A DNA stretch of 64,000 bases from Arcticibacter svalbardensis MN12-7 (GTDB taxonomy: Bacteria > Bacteroidota > Bacteroidia > Sphingobacteriales > Sphingobacteriaceae), in contig NZ_AQPN01000024.1 in assembly GCF_000403135.1 (NCBI RefSeq), positions 20,457 through 84,456 of the forward strand, written 5' to 3'. The notes under the pieces were generated by a model that did not search any database, was not told the origin of the DNA, and worked only from the letters and a program-made list of their open reading frames with translations. How positions within the stretch are numbered: the first letter of the stretch is position 1; the number at the start of each line of letters is the position of its first letter. The position numbers and the translations under genes were made by a program. Shown here in pieces: positions 27,339 to 35,689 of this stretch.

Positions 27339-28150
27339 TGATCAATCAAATTCCTCGTATCCGTAATACCGATACCAATAATTTTTTTCTTATGGCTGGC
27401 CCCTGCGCTATAGAAGGGGAGGACATGGCTCTTAGAATAGCTGAACGGATCGTAATGATTACCGAAAAGCTGAAAATTCCTTTTATATTCAAGGGATCCT
27501 ACCGAAAAGCAAACCGCTCCAGATCTGATGCATTTACAGGTATTGGTGATGAAAAAGCACTTAAAATCCTGGCTAAGGTCGGCAGTGAATTTGGAATTCC
27601 TACCGTTACCGACATCCATGAAAGCCATGAAGCTGCCATGGCAGCCTGTTATGTGGATGTTTTACAGATCCCCGCTTTTTTATGCCGTCAAACCGATCTG
27701 CTTATTGCTGCTGCAGAAACCGGTAAAACCGTCAACATTAAAAAAGGACAGTTTCTTTCTGCGTCTTCAATGGAATTTGCAGTAGAAAAAGTCAGGGACT
27801 CCGGAAACTCTAATATTATTTTAACGGACAGGGGAAATACGTTCGGTTATCAGGATCTTATTGTAGACTTTCGGGGGATTCCTGAAATGAGGTCTTTTGG
27901 CGTTCCCGTAGTGATGGATTGTACCCATTCACTTCAGCAGCCCAATCAGCCAAATGGAATAACAGGAGGGAAACCGGGTCTTATTGCTACCATAGCTAAA
28001 GCAGCCATTGCTGTAGGTGCAGATGGTTTGTTCATTGAAACCCATCCCGACCCTTTAAATGCTAAATCTGATGGGGCAAATATGCTACATCTTGATTCTT
28101 TGGAACATTTATTAGAGAAGTTAATACGAATCAGGCAGGCTATTATGTAG
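27338..28150 (+). CDS. kdsA: 3-deoxy-8-phosphooctulonate synthase
   Basis: Condenses phosphoenolpyruvate with arabinose-5-phosphate to Kdo-8-phosphate in the cytosol for LPS inner core. Motifs are GPCAIEGEDMALRI, FKGSYRKANRSRSDAF (PEP binding), QIPAFLCRQTDLL, IKKGQFLS, FGYQDLIVDFRGIP and CTHSLQQPN. Cys23 in the GPC motif is the residue that marks metal-dependent KdsA enzymes; metal-independent ones carry Asn there (family knowledge). The ATG overlaps the recQ stop by one base (TAATG), so the two are translationally coupled. Confidence 0.95.
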   Translation: MINQIPRIRNTDTNNFFLMAGPCAIEGEDMALRIAERIVMITEKLKIPFIFKGSYRKANRSRSDAFTGIGDEKALKILAKVGSEFGIPTVTDIHESHEAAMAACYVDVLQIPAFLCRQTDLLIAAAETGKTVNIKKGQFLSASSMEFAVEKVRDSGNSNIILTDRGNTFGYQDLIVDFRGIPEMRSFGVPVVMDCTHSLQQPNQPNGITGGKPGLIATIAKAAIAVGADGLFIETHPDPLNAKSDGANMLHLDSLEHLLEKLIRIRQAIM

Positions 28151-28212
28151 CTTTTTTGCCTTTAAACAGTATATTTGAGTTAGCTTTAATTTTTAAAATA
28201 AGTACATATATA

Positions 28213-29676
28213 ATGACAGAGAAAGTTCTGGCGAAATATGATCTCGTTATTGGTCTTGAAATTCATGCCCAACTCTTAACAAAAACTAAAATATTTTCAT
28301 CTGATTCTGCATCATTTGGTGGCGATCCTAATGATCATACCAGCATTATATCTGTTGGTCTGCCAGGTACCTTACCTAAGGTCAATGAAAAAGTAGTAGC
28401 TTATGCTGTTAAAATGGGTTGGGCTACCAACTGCACCATTAATAAACATAATCGCTTCGACCGTAAGAACTATTTCTATGCTGACCTGCCTAAGGGATAC
28501 CAGATCACACAGGATGAACTTCCTATTTGTCAAAAGGGCTTCATCACCATCCAGGTTAAAGACAATTCCGAGAAGAACATCCGGATCAACCGCATTCACA
28601 TGGAAGAGGATGCCGGCAAAAGTATGCATGACCGTGACGACAAATATTCTCTGATCGATTTAAACCGGGCAGGTGTTCCTCTTATAGAGATTGTATCCGA
28701 ACCTGATCTCCGCTCTGCAGAAGAAGCCGCTGCCTATGTTACTGAAGTTAGGAAGTTGGTTCGCTATCTGGATATCTGCGATGGCAATATGGAAGAGGGA
28801 AGTTTGCGCTGCGATGCCAATATCTCGGTGAAGCTTAAAGGAACTGATGAATATGGTGCCCGTTGTGAAGTGAAGAACTTAAACTCCATAAGGAATTTAC
28901 AAAGAGCAGTGAACTATGAGTTTAAACGTCAGGTAAAGCTGGTTGAAAAAGGCGAACGTATAGAACAAAATACGCTCAATTTTAATGCCTCTACAGGAGT
29001 AACCACAGTGTTGAGGTCCAAAGAAATGGCCAATGATTACCGCTATTTCCCCGAACCCGATCTCCCTCCTTTAGATTTAGCAGAGGAATGGATTCAAAAG
29101 CTTAAAGCAGAACTTCCTGAATTACCTGAACAACGAGTTAAACGTTACTTGAAAGACTTCGAACTGTCTCATTATAACGCATCCTTATTAACAGCAGATA
29201 GGGGAGTAGCCGACTTTTTTGAAGAGCTCGTCCTATATACTCCATACTACAAATCAGCAGCTAACTGGGTTACTGGTCCTCTTCAATCTTATGCGAATGA
29301 GAAGGGGAAAGATCTTTCCATTTTGCGGAGCAGCTTAAAACCCATTTCGGACATAATAAAATTGGTTGAAGAGCTTAAAATAAACTATACAGCTGCTGTC
29401 CAGCAACTTTTTCCAGCCTTAATGGCTAAAGAAAATCAATCTATACCACAGCTCGTTCATGATTTAAATCTTTTTATCGATACCGATGATGATGAGCTTA
29501 CCGGTTTTATTGACGAAGTAGTAAGTCGCTACCCCGAAAAAGTAATGGAATACCATAAAGGGAAAAAAGGCGTTTTAGGCTTGTTTATGGGTGACATTAT
29601 GAAAATTTCCAAAGGGAAAATTGATCCCAAATCAGCAAACAAACTTCTTCTGGAAAAATTAAAATCATTAAAGTGA
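28213..29676 (+). CDS. gatB: Asp/Glu-tRNA amidotransferase subunit B
   Basis: Subunit of GatCAB, which converts misacylated Glu-tRNA(Gln) and Asp-tRNA(Asn) to the amide forms. The kinase domain starts with LVIGLEIHAQLLTKTKIF and includes LIEIVSEPDLRSAEEAAAYV and GNMEEGSLRCDANIS. The YqeY-like tail ends with the typical GLFMGDIMKISKGKIDP motif. The 487 residues from ATG 28213 match the family; the frame extends upstream to TTG 28156 but that adds an unrelated leader. gatA and gatC are not in the window. The next gene begins inside its stop codon (GTGA overlap). Confidence 0.95.
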   Translation: MTEKVLAKYDLVIGLEIHAQLLTKTKIFSSDSASFGGDPNDHTSIISVGLPGTLPKVNEKVVAYAVKMGWATNCTINKHNRFDRKNYFYADLPKGYQITQDELPICQKGFITIQVKDNSEKNIRINRIHMEEDAGKSMHDRDDKYSLIDLNRAGVPLIEIVSEPDLRSAEEAAAYVTEVRKLVRYLDICDGNMEEGSLRCDANISVKLKGTDEYGARCEVKNLNSIRNLQRAVNYEFKRQVKLVEKGERIEQNTLNFNASTGVTTVLRSKEMANDYRYFPEPDLPPLDLAEEWIQKLKAELPELPEQRVKRYLKDFELSHYNASLLTADRGVADFFEELVLYTPYYKSAANWVTGPLQSYANEKGKDLSILRSSLKPISDIIKLVEELKINYTAAVQQLFPALMAKENQSIPQLVHDLNLFIDTDDDELTGFIDEVVSRYPEKVMEYHKGKKGVLGLFMGDIMKISKGKIDPKSANKLLLEKLKSLK

Positions 29677-30770
29677 AACGAATCCTGCTACTTCTCCTGA
29701 GCATCATTGCTCTCTTTTTATCTTGTAAAAATAAAACTGCATTTACTATCGATGGCAAGCTCGAAAATGCTCAAAATCTTAAAAAAGTAATGATCTATAA
29801 AGGGGATTTGCTGGTCGATTCTGCAGTGTTGAGCGATAAAGGTGAATTTCGTTTCCAAATTCCATCTCCTGATCCTGACTTTTTTTACCTGGTAGCAGAT
29901 GCAAAGAATTACCTTTTACTTGCCCAGGATGGGGATGAATTGAAATTCAAAGCCGATTATACAAGTTCTATCGGAGAGTACTCCATCGAAGGCTCTGAGG
30001 ACGCTGAAAACCTAAAGGAGTTCAACACAATCAACAATAAGTATGGGAAGGTTTTTGGGGATTTGAAAACACAATACGACCAAATGATAACGGCTCATCC
30101 GGAACAGAAAGATGCTGTCTCGCAAAAGCTTACCCCTCTTTTCGATGCAAATATGAAAGCTTTTGCAAAAGAGTCTCTCTCCTTTGCCGCAAAGAATAGT
30201 GATAACCTTGCTGGCTTTTATGCCATGAGCATGCTCGATCCGGTTGATTATGAAGATCAGTTACTCAAATATGCGGAAGGTTTAAAGGGTAAATTTTCTA
30301 CAAATAAACCTGTTCAGGAATTCATTGCCAAAATGAATAAGATAAAACCAATTGCCAAAGGTCAGCCTGCTATTGACTTCCAAAGTGTGGCGCCTAACGG
30401 ACATCTTGTAAAATTATCAGATTTTAAGGGTAAATATGTGTTGCTGGACTTTTGGGCTTCATGGTGTGGACCCTGTCGCCAGGAGAATCCGAATATTGTA
30501 AAACAATATCAGGCCTATAAGAACAAAAACTTTACTATTCTTGGCGTTTCTCTGGACAATGATAAAGCCGCCTGGCTGAAAGCAATCAAAGATGATCAAT
30601 TGGATTGGAACCATGTATCTGATCTGAAACAGTGGAATAGCGAAATTGCTAGGCAGTATCAGGTTGAGGGGATTCCTGCTTCTTTCCTAATTGATCCCTC
30701 TGGAATCATTGTAGCTAAGAATCTTAGGGGTGCCGATCTTGAAGAATTCTTAAAGAAAACGTTGAAATAA
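29673..30770 (+). CDS. TlpA-like thiol:disulfide oxidoreductase lipoprotein with DUF4369-like domain
   Basis: A 365-residue periplasmic lipoprotein. The signal peptide ends in a lipobox-like FLSCKN (Cys18). The N-terminal half has the beta-rich DUF4369 look (FTIDGKLENAQNLKKVMIYKG). The C-terminal AhpC/TSA-thioredoxin domain from about 220 carries the redox pair in WASWCGPCRQENP. Such proteins reduce or isomerise disulfides at the cell envelope in Bacteroidota. The start is GTG at 29673, overlapping the gatB stop by four bases, so translation is coupled. Confidence 0.88.
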   Translation: MKRILLLLLSIIALFLSCKNKTAFTIDGKLENAQNLKKVMIYKGDLLVDSAVLSDKGEFRFQIPSPDPDFFYLVADAKNYLLLAQDGDELKFKADYTSSIGEYSIEGSEDAENLKEFNTINNKYGKVFGDLKTQYDQMITAHPEQKDAVSQKLTPLFDANMKAFAKESLSFAAKNSDNLAGFYAMSMLDPVDYEDQLLKYAEGLKGKFSTNKPVQEFIAKMNKIKPIAKGQPAIDFQSVAPNGHLVKLSDFKGKYVLLDFWASWCGPCRQENPNIVKQYQAYKNKNFTILGVSLDNDKAAWLKAIKDDQLDWNHVSDLKQWNSEIARQYQVEGIPASFLIDPSGIIVAKNLRGADLEEFLKKTLK

Positions 30771-30800
30771 ACTGATTATACTGTTAAGATAAAGTAAGTA

Positions 30801-30833
30801 TTAACAATTACTTAATATTAACTTAATGATTAA
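30801..30833. promoter_or_regulatory. Three TTAA direct repeats with 11-bp spacing (candidate operator)
   Basis: TTAAC/T-type half-sites begin at 30801, 30812 and 30823, exactly one helical turn apart (TTAACAATTAC, TTAATATTAAC, TTAATGATTAA). They sit 40-75 bases before the response-regulator ATG. PhoB/OmpR-family regulators bind direct repeats with 11-bp period, so this may be an autoregulatory site. AT-rich sequence gives such patterns by chance more easily, so the call is tentative. Confidence 0.4.
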
Positions 30834-30873
30834 GTACATTTAAGCTTTTATTTTAGCAACGTAATACAAAATC

Positions 30874-31560
30874 ATGAGTTCAAATAAACAAAAGATCTTA
30901 GTCGTTGATGATGAACCTGATATCAGGGAGCTGATTGAATATAATCTAAAAAAAGAAGGCTACCAGGTCTACACAGCCAGCAACGGTCAGGAAGGAATAG
31001 CCGAGGCAAAGAAAGTTCATCCTGATCTAATCATCCTGGACGTCATGATGCCCAAGATGGATGGTATTGAGGCCTGCAGGATTATGCGATCCATGAATGA
31101 CTTTAAATCCACGTTTATGGTATTCCTTACTGCCCGCAGTGAAGAGTATTCTGAAATTGCAGGATTTAATGTCGGTGCCGATGATTATATCGCAAAACCT
31201 ATTAAAGCAAGAGCTTTAGTAAGCCGCATCAACGCGATCTTAAGACGTAATACACAGTCCGAAGATGTAATTGAAAATAAAATTGAAATTGGCGATCTGG
31301 TTATAGACAGGGAAACTTACCTGGTATACCAACGCGGAGCAAAGGTAACTCTTGCTAAAAAAGAATTTGAATTACTTTATTTACTGGCTTCTAAACCCGG
31401 AAAAGTATATACCAGGGAGGTGATCTTGAAAAATATCTGGGAAGACTCCGTAGTGGTCACCAATCGTACTATTGACGTTCATATCCGCAAAGTTCGTGAG
31501 AAATTGGGTGATGATTATGTCGCAACAGTTAAAGGGGTTGGATATAAATTCGACGCTTAA
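30874..31560 (+). CDS. OmpR/PhoB-family response regulator
   Basis: A 228-residue two-component regulator. The receiver domain has acidic pair Asp12/Asp13, phospho-acceptor Asp56 in LIILDVMMPKMDG, Thr86 and Lys108 (AKPI). The C-terminal winged helix (about 130-228) has LAKKEFELLYLLASKPGKVYTREVIL and the recognition-helix region VVVTNRTIDVHIRKVREKLG. Sequence layout is closest to PhoB-type regulators. No sensor kinase gene is adjacent; a strong hairpin follows directly, so it appears to be an orphan. Three TTAA direct repeats upstream may be its own operator. Confidence 0.92.
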   Translation: MSSNKQKILVVDDEPDIRELIEYNLKKEGYQVYTASNGQEGIAEAKKVHPDLIILDVMMPKMDGIEACRIMRSMNDFKSTFMVFLTARSEEYSEIAGFNVGADDYIAKPIKARALVSRINAILRRNTQSEDVIENKIEIGDLVIDRETYLVYQRGAKVTLAKKEFELLYLLASKPGKVYTREVILKNIWEDSVVVTNRTIDVHIRKVREKLGDDYVATVKGVGYKFDA

Positions 31561-31589
31561 ATTTAAATTTTAACCACCAAAAATATAAA

Positions 31590-31642
31590 CGCTGCATTCC
31601 ATTTTCCTTAAGCCCCAATCAAGAGGTCAATGGAATGCAGCG
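31590..31642. terminator. Long hairpin after the response regulator
   Basis: Perfect 14-bp arms 31590-31603 (CGCTGCATTCCATT) and 31629-31642 around a 25-base loop, flanked by AT-rich sequence that can extend the pairing (AAATTTAAATTT on both sides). It starts 30 bases after the stop. The loop is long for an intrinsic terminator, so an mRNA-stabilising structure is also possible. Confidence 0.55.
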
Positions 31643-32024
31643 CTTTAATTTAAATTTGTATCGGGCCGAACATTCCTGTCCATTTCTACAATCCCGATAC
31701 AATAATCCCGTTATGTGCCAAACCAAAAATGGGTTACTTTTTCATTCCTATTGAATCCGGTACCTGCGATATAGACGTTTCTATCCGCTCCTTATCCAAC
31801 GCTCAAACTAAGCTGCTTCCGATTAAAACCTTACCCTAATTAGAAACAAGGTTTTAAATCTTTCTGTTGGTCAAATGTAAAATGTGGCTATAAAATAAAC
31901 GATTGTTAAGCTTATTCTTCCTAAATCTTCTTTAATATGTATATTTTGAGTTAGTTTGTACCAAATAAAGAGCTGAGTGGAATCAAATTTAATTTCAGGA
32001 AATCTCAATTTAAATTCAAAAAGT
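31643..32024. other. Gap with no supported gene
   Basis: No recognisable gene. It holds an 8-bp inverted repeat GTATCGGG...CCCGATAC (about 31661-31703) and one 36-codon plus-strand frame from ATG 31729 to TAA 31839 (MGYFFIPIESGTCDIDVS...), which has no ribosome-binding site or other support. The promoter of the CWC gene should lie in its last 100 bases. Confidence 0.4.
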
Positions 32025-32231
32025 ATGACAAAACATGAGATGGTTTCTTGTGAAAGGTGTGGTACCCGCATTGAATGCAGGGCAAATACATACTCCAGAT
32101 GTCAGTGTAATGCCGTCCAGCTCAGTGCCAAAGAAGTAGAGTATATTGCCGAAAAGTATGAAGGATGCCTTTGTGCTTCTTGCCTAACTGCGCTTAAATC
32201 TGAACATCAGCTCCTGGTTGAACTCAACTAA
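32025..32231 (+). CDS. Cysteine-rich CWC family protein
   Basis: A 68-residue protein with eight cysteines: CERC at 9-12, Cys18, CQC at 26-28, and CLCASC spanning Cys48, 50 and 53. The pattern, with the intervening LSAKEVEYIAEKYEGCLC, matches the cysteine-rich CWC family, although the name-giving CWC is CQC here. Probably metal-binding; function unknown. The frame extends upstream to 31977, but ATG 32025 (MTKHEM) gives the family length. It ends shortly before the cobalamin-riboswitch leader of metE. Confidence 0.75.
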   Translation: MTKHEMVSCERCGTRIECRANTYSRCQCNAVQLSAKEVEYIAEKYEGCLCASCLTALKSEHQLLVELN

Positions 32232-32257
32232 ATGTAGCTTTTGTCAATACTGGAATG

Positions 32258-32265
32258 TATATTTG
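32258..32265 (+). promoter_or_regulatory. Candidate -7 promoter element of the metE leader
   Basis: TATATTTG matches TAnnTTTG and would start transcription near 32272, just ahead of the riboswitch. A TTTG at 32240-32243 is nearer than the usual -33 spacing. Confidence 0.5.
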
Positions 32266-32289
32266 TCATAGTTCTTTACATCATTCTTC

Positions 32290-32430
32290 CAACAGTCAGG
32301 TTATTTTATCCAATTTTATGGATAGAATTAAAAAGGAACCGTGTGCAATTCACGGGCTGTCGCGCAACTGTAAGTAACATCTGCTTTAGCAGGTTACAAG
32401 CCAGGATACTTGCCGTCTGTTTGAGACCAA
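32290..32430 (+). ncRNA. Cobalamin (B12) riboswitch upstream of metE
   Basis: Conserved elements of the cobalamin riboswitch appear in order: AGGT near 32298, GGAACC at 32335-32340, the GTGcAATtCAC stem, GCGCAACTGTAA at 32362-32373, a variable hairpin (GTAAC...GTTAC), then AAGCCAGGATAC at 32398-32409 and TTGCC. A hairpin at 32424-32456 (AGAC/GTCT, TGCTT/AAGCA) follows and may be part of the expression platform; the metE ATG is 133 bases further. Cobalamin binding should repress the B12-independent methionine synthase. Boundaries are approximate. Confidence 0.9.
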
Positions 32431-32588
32431 TGCTTTCGCGATTGAAGCAGTAGTCTGGAGTTTTAAGTATCCTCACACAACGGTTTACGCCCTTGATGTG
32501 ATCTACTCTTGCGCTCTACTACACCCTTTTCGAAAGTATACCAAAAACGTAAGGAGCATTAATTCACATTAATGTTTAATAAAGTTTT

Positions 32589-34925
32589 ATGCGTATGCTC
32601 AAAAACAATCTTGGTTACCCTCGTGTAGGCGATAACCGACAACTTAAAAAAGCCTGTGAACAGTATTGGGCAGGCACAATTTCCAGAGATGAGCTTCATC
32701 AAACTGCATGGAAGCTTAGGGAAACGAGTCTCAAATTACAACAAGAGGCTGGTATTGATCTCATTCCATGTAATGACTTCAGCTTTTACGATCATGTCCT
32801 CGACATGTCCTTAATGCTTGGAGCAATCCCTAAGCGCTATTCCTCAATTCTAACAGCAGTAAAAGGAAATGCAGAAATTGATTTGTATTTCGCTATGGCC
32901 AGAGGGTATCAAAAGGATGGACTGGATATCCCGGCAATGGAAATGACCAAATGGTTTGATACCAATTATCATTTTATTGTTCCTGAGTTTACTGTCGATC
33001 AGGAATTCAAGCTCTTCTCTGAAAAAGCTTTTGCTGAATTTACCAGTGCCAAACAAATCCTGGGCAGCAACCCCAAACCAGTATTAACCGGTCCGGTGAC
33101 CTACTTATTACTTGGTAAAGAGAAATCGAACGACGAGAACGCCCCTATCGCCTTCAATCGAATCGATCTCATCAAAAAGTTGGTTCCCGTCTATGTCGAA
33201 ATCATCAACACCTTTAAAAGTTATGGTGCCGAATGGATTCAGATGGATGAACCTTACCTTTCCCTTGACCTCAGCGAAGTCGAAAAACAGGCATTCCAAT
33301 ATGCCTACGAGGAGATTAGTAAAAAATGTAACGGCATAAAAATCCTGTTGACTTCCTATTTTGAATCGCTGGGCGACAATACCGCTTTAGCACTTCATCT
33401 GCCTGTAGCAGCCGTACATATTGATCTGGTACGCAGTGCTGAACAACTGAATGAAGTCTTAAAATATACACCACCTACTTTAACGTTATCGCTCGGTGTG
33501 GTAGATGGGAGGAATATCTGGAAAAACGATTATGTGAAGGCCCTCTATCACATTCAAAAGGCCGTTGCCGTACTTGGATCCGAAAGAATCATGATTGCAG
33601 CCTCCTGCTCCCTTTTACATAGCCCTTGTGATCTTGATTTGGAAACTACTTTAAATCCGGTCATTAAAAACTGGATGGCGTTTGCCCGGCAGAAACTGGA
33701 TGAAATTTCTGATCTTTATGAAATTGCTAATGGAAAGAATGAACTTCTGTCCCAGAATATTCTCGCTCTTGAAAGTCGGAAATCCTCCAGTCTCATCCAT
33801 CGCAAAGATGTCAAAGAAAGATTGGACGCTATTTCAGAAAAAGACGCAACAAGAAACAGCGTTTTCTCCGAACGCCAGCAAATTCAAAAAAAGCGCTTCA
33901 ACCTGCCTTTTTTTCCAACCACCACTATAGGGTCATTCCCTCAGACTGCCGACATCAGGCAATTACGCGCAAAACTTAAAAAGGGCAGTATTAGTCTGGC
34001 CGATTACGACCTTGCCATCGAAAGCGCTACATTAGAAAGCATCCACTGGCAGGAGGAAATCGATATCGATGTACTGGTGCATGGCGAATTTGAACGCAAT
34101 GACATGGTCGAGTACTTCGGCGAGATGCTGCAAGGCTTTGTGTTTACCCGTAACGGCTGGGTGCAGAGCTACGGTAGTCGTTGCGTTAAACCCCCTGTCA
34201 TTTTTGGTGATATCAAACGGGAAAAGGATCTAACCGTACGATGGAGTAAGTTTGCACAGGAACATACCAATAAACCGATGAAAGGGATGTTAACCGGACC
34301 GATCACCATTCTTCAATGGTCTTTTGTGCGGAATGATCAACCTCGTTCTGAAACCGCCTTTCAGCTTGCACTGGCCATTCGTGATGAAGTTCTTGCACTC
34401 GAAAATGCAGGTATCAGTATCATCCAGATCGATGAACCCGCTATCAGGGAAGGTTTACCTTTGCGCAAAAATCAAAGGGCAACCTATCTCGATTGGGCAA
34501 TCAAAGCCTTTCGTATCAGTGCTTCAGGGGTTAAAGATGAGACCCAAATCCATACCCATATGTGTTATAGCGAGTTTAATGATATCATTGAGAATATAGC
34601 AGAAATGGATGCCGATGTGATTACAATTGAAACATCACGCTCGCAAATGGAATTGCTGGATGCCTTTATCGATTTTAATTACCCCAATGAAATTGGTCCC
34701 GGTGTATATGACATTCATTCCCCACGTATTCCATCCGTGCAGGAGATGGTTCAATTATTAGAAAAAGCAGCAATTTCTATCCCGATCCGGAACTTATGGG
34801 TGAATCCCGATTGTGGTCTGAAGACTCGTAATTGGCCGGAAACCAAACAGGCCCTACTCAATATGGTGCAAGCGGCTAAACAAATGCGGACAAAAGCTTT
34901 AACACCTCTGGAAAGATCAATTTGA
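32589..34925 (+). CDS. metE: Cobalamin-independent methionine synthase
   Basis: Transfers methyl from 5-methyltetrahydropteroyltri-glutamate to homocysteine in the last step of methionine synthesis, using zinc. The 778-residue double barrel fits the family. N-terminal NLGYPRVGDNRQLKKA and C-terminal FFPTTTIGSFPQT are diagnostic. Zinc ligands are expected in HTHMCYSEF (His and Cys) and VNPDCGLKTRNW (Cys). The start may be ATG 32589 or 32595. Controlled by the B12 riboswitch in its leader: when cobalamin is available, a MetH-type enzyme can take over. A bidirectional terminator follows. Confidence 0.97.
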   Translation: MRMLKNNLGYPRVGDNRQLKKACEQYWAGTISRDELHQTAWKLRETSLKLQQEAGIDLIPCNDFSFYDHVLDMSLMLGAIPKRYSSILTAVKGNAEIDLYFAMARGYQKDGLDIPAMEMTKWFDTNYHFIVPEFTVDQEFKLFSEKAFAEFTSAKQILGSNPKPVLTGPVTYLLLGKEKSNDENAPIAFNRIDLIKKLVPVYVEIINTFKSYGAEWIQMDEPYLSLDLSEVEKQAFQYAYEEISKKCNGIKILLTSYFESLGDNTALALHLPVAAVHIDLVRSAEQLNEVLKYTPPTLTLSLGVVDGRNIWKNDYVKALYHIQKAVAVLGSERIMIAASCSLLHSPCDLDLETTLNPVIKNWMAFARQKLDEISDLYEIANGKNELLSQNILALESRKSSSLIHRKDVKERLDAISEKDATRNSVFSERQQIQKKRFNLPFFPTTTIGSFPQTADIRQLRAKLKKGSISLADYDLAIESATLESIHWQEEIDIDVLVHGEFERNDMVEYFGEMLQGFVFTRNGWVQSYGSRCVKPPVIFGDIKREKDLTVRWSKFAQEHTNKPMKGMLTGPITILQWSFVRNDQPRSETAFQLALAIRDEVLALENAGISIIQIDEPAIREGLPLRKNQRATYLDWAIKAFRISASGVKDETQIHTHMCYSEFNDIIENIAEMDADVITIETSRSQMELLDAFIDFNYPNEIGPGVYDIHSPRIPSVQEMVQLLEKAAISIPIRNLWVNPDCGLKTRNWPETKQALLNMVQAAKQMRTKALTPLERSI

Positions 34926-34973
34926 TCTGCTAAGCAGGGCAGGAAAGCTTCCTTTTAAAAATAGTTTTCCTTA

Positions 34974-35009
34974 AAAAAGCGGGGGTTAAATAGATAACCT
35001 CCGCCTTTT
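34974..35009. terminator. Bidirectional terminator between metE and nrdG
   Basis: A 15-bp stem (34974-34988 with 34995-35009, one mismatch and one G-T pair) around the loop AATAGA, with A-run on the 5' side and TTTT on the 3' side. It serves the two convergent genes. Confidence 0.85.
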
Positions 35010-35014
35010 AAAAA

Positions 35015-35689
35015 TCAATTCCGTATAATAATTTTCATGTCACTCTCCAAAAAATCATCCGCACATAGCGGCACTGAATAATCCATACCCCCCAAAGTAC
35101 TTGTATTTCCAACAAAATTCTGGATGTAATAATTCCCTTTGTATTTTTTTTCAATAAGAAAATGCGCCATTTCCTGGATCTCAGCTGCACTTAAAAGATC
35201 AGAATGAACCGTCGTCCGCACTTCAAAAGGAATGCCCGAAACAAGCAACAAATCCAGACTTTCCTCAAAATGTGCAAAAAGATTGCTTTTAGTTACTTTG
35301 TCAAACCCAGCAGATAATGACTTGAAGTCCAGCGCTACATAGTCAACCAGATTCCCTTGAATCAGTGCTCTTAGCTTTTCAGGATGGCTGCCATTTGTGT
35401 CAATTTTAACTAGCATATGCATGCCTTTAATTTCAGCGGCATACTGTTCAATCCCATGATGCAGGGTACACTCTCCGCCACTTAAAACCACCCCATCCAA
35501 CAGATTTCTTCTTTTCTCAATAAAAGTAAGCGAATCGCTAAAGCTCATCTTTCCTTTTCCAAGAACAATTTCTGGATTATAGCAATAAGGACACTTCATA
35601 TTACAACCTGCGAACCAAACGATGCAGGCTGTTTTATCCGGGTAATCAAGTAACGTAAAAGGAGTTATATTGTAAATTGGATCAGGCAC
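35015..35689 (-). CDS. nrdG: Anaerobic ribonucleotide reductase activating protein (radical SAM)
   Basis: A radical-SAM activase that puts the glycyl radical on class III ribonucleotide reductase. The Fe-S motif CNMKCPYC gives Cys29, Cys33 and Cys36, preceded by the family hallmark TPFTLLDYPDKTACIVWFAG and followed by VVLSGGECTLH. I set the start at GTG 35689, which overlaps the end of the small glycyl-radical gene by eight bases and gives 224 residues. The longer frame from 35755 would overlap that gene by 74 bases and adds a leader unlike the family. It is the last gene of the nrdD operon. Confidence 0.88.
   Translation of the reverse strand: MPDPIYNITPFTLLDYPDKTACIVWFAGCNMKCPYCYNPEIVLGKGKMSFSDSLTFIEKRRNLLDGVVLSGGECTLHHGIEQYAAEIKGMHMLVKIDTNGSHPEKLRALIQGNLVDYVALDFKSLSAGFDKVTKSNLFAHFEESLDLLLVSGIPFEVRTTVHSDLLSAAEIQEMAHFLIEKKYKGNYYIQNFVGNTSTLGGMDYSVPLCADDFLESDMKIIIRN

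Noticed and set aside
28156..28212. Upstream TTG start for gatB
   Set aside because: It adds 19 residues unlike the family; ATG 28213 gives the expected MTEKVLAKYDLVIGLE start.
31729..31839. 36-codon plus-strand ORF after the response regulator
   Set aside because: Open frame only; no ribosome-binding site, motif or conservation information.
31871..32071. 66-codon minus-strand ORF opposite the CWC gene start
   Set aside because: Low-complexity AT-rich frame overlapping the supported CWC gene.
32241..32453. 70-codon plus-strand ORF between the CWC gene and metE
   Set aside because: It lies wholly inside the cobalamin riboswitch, whose conserved bases explain the sequence; no ribosome-binding site or family motif.
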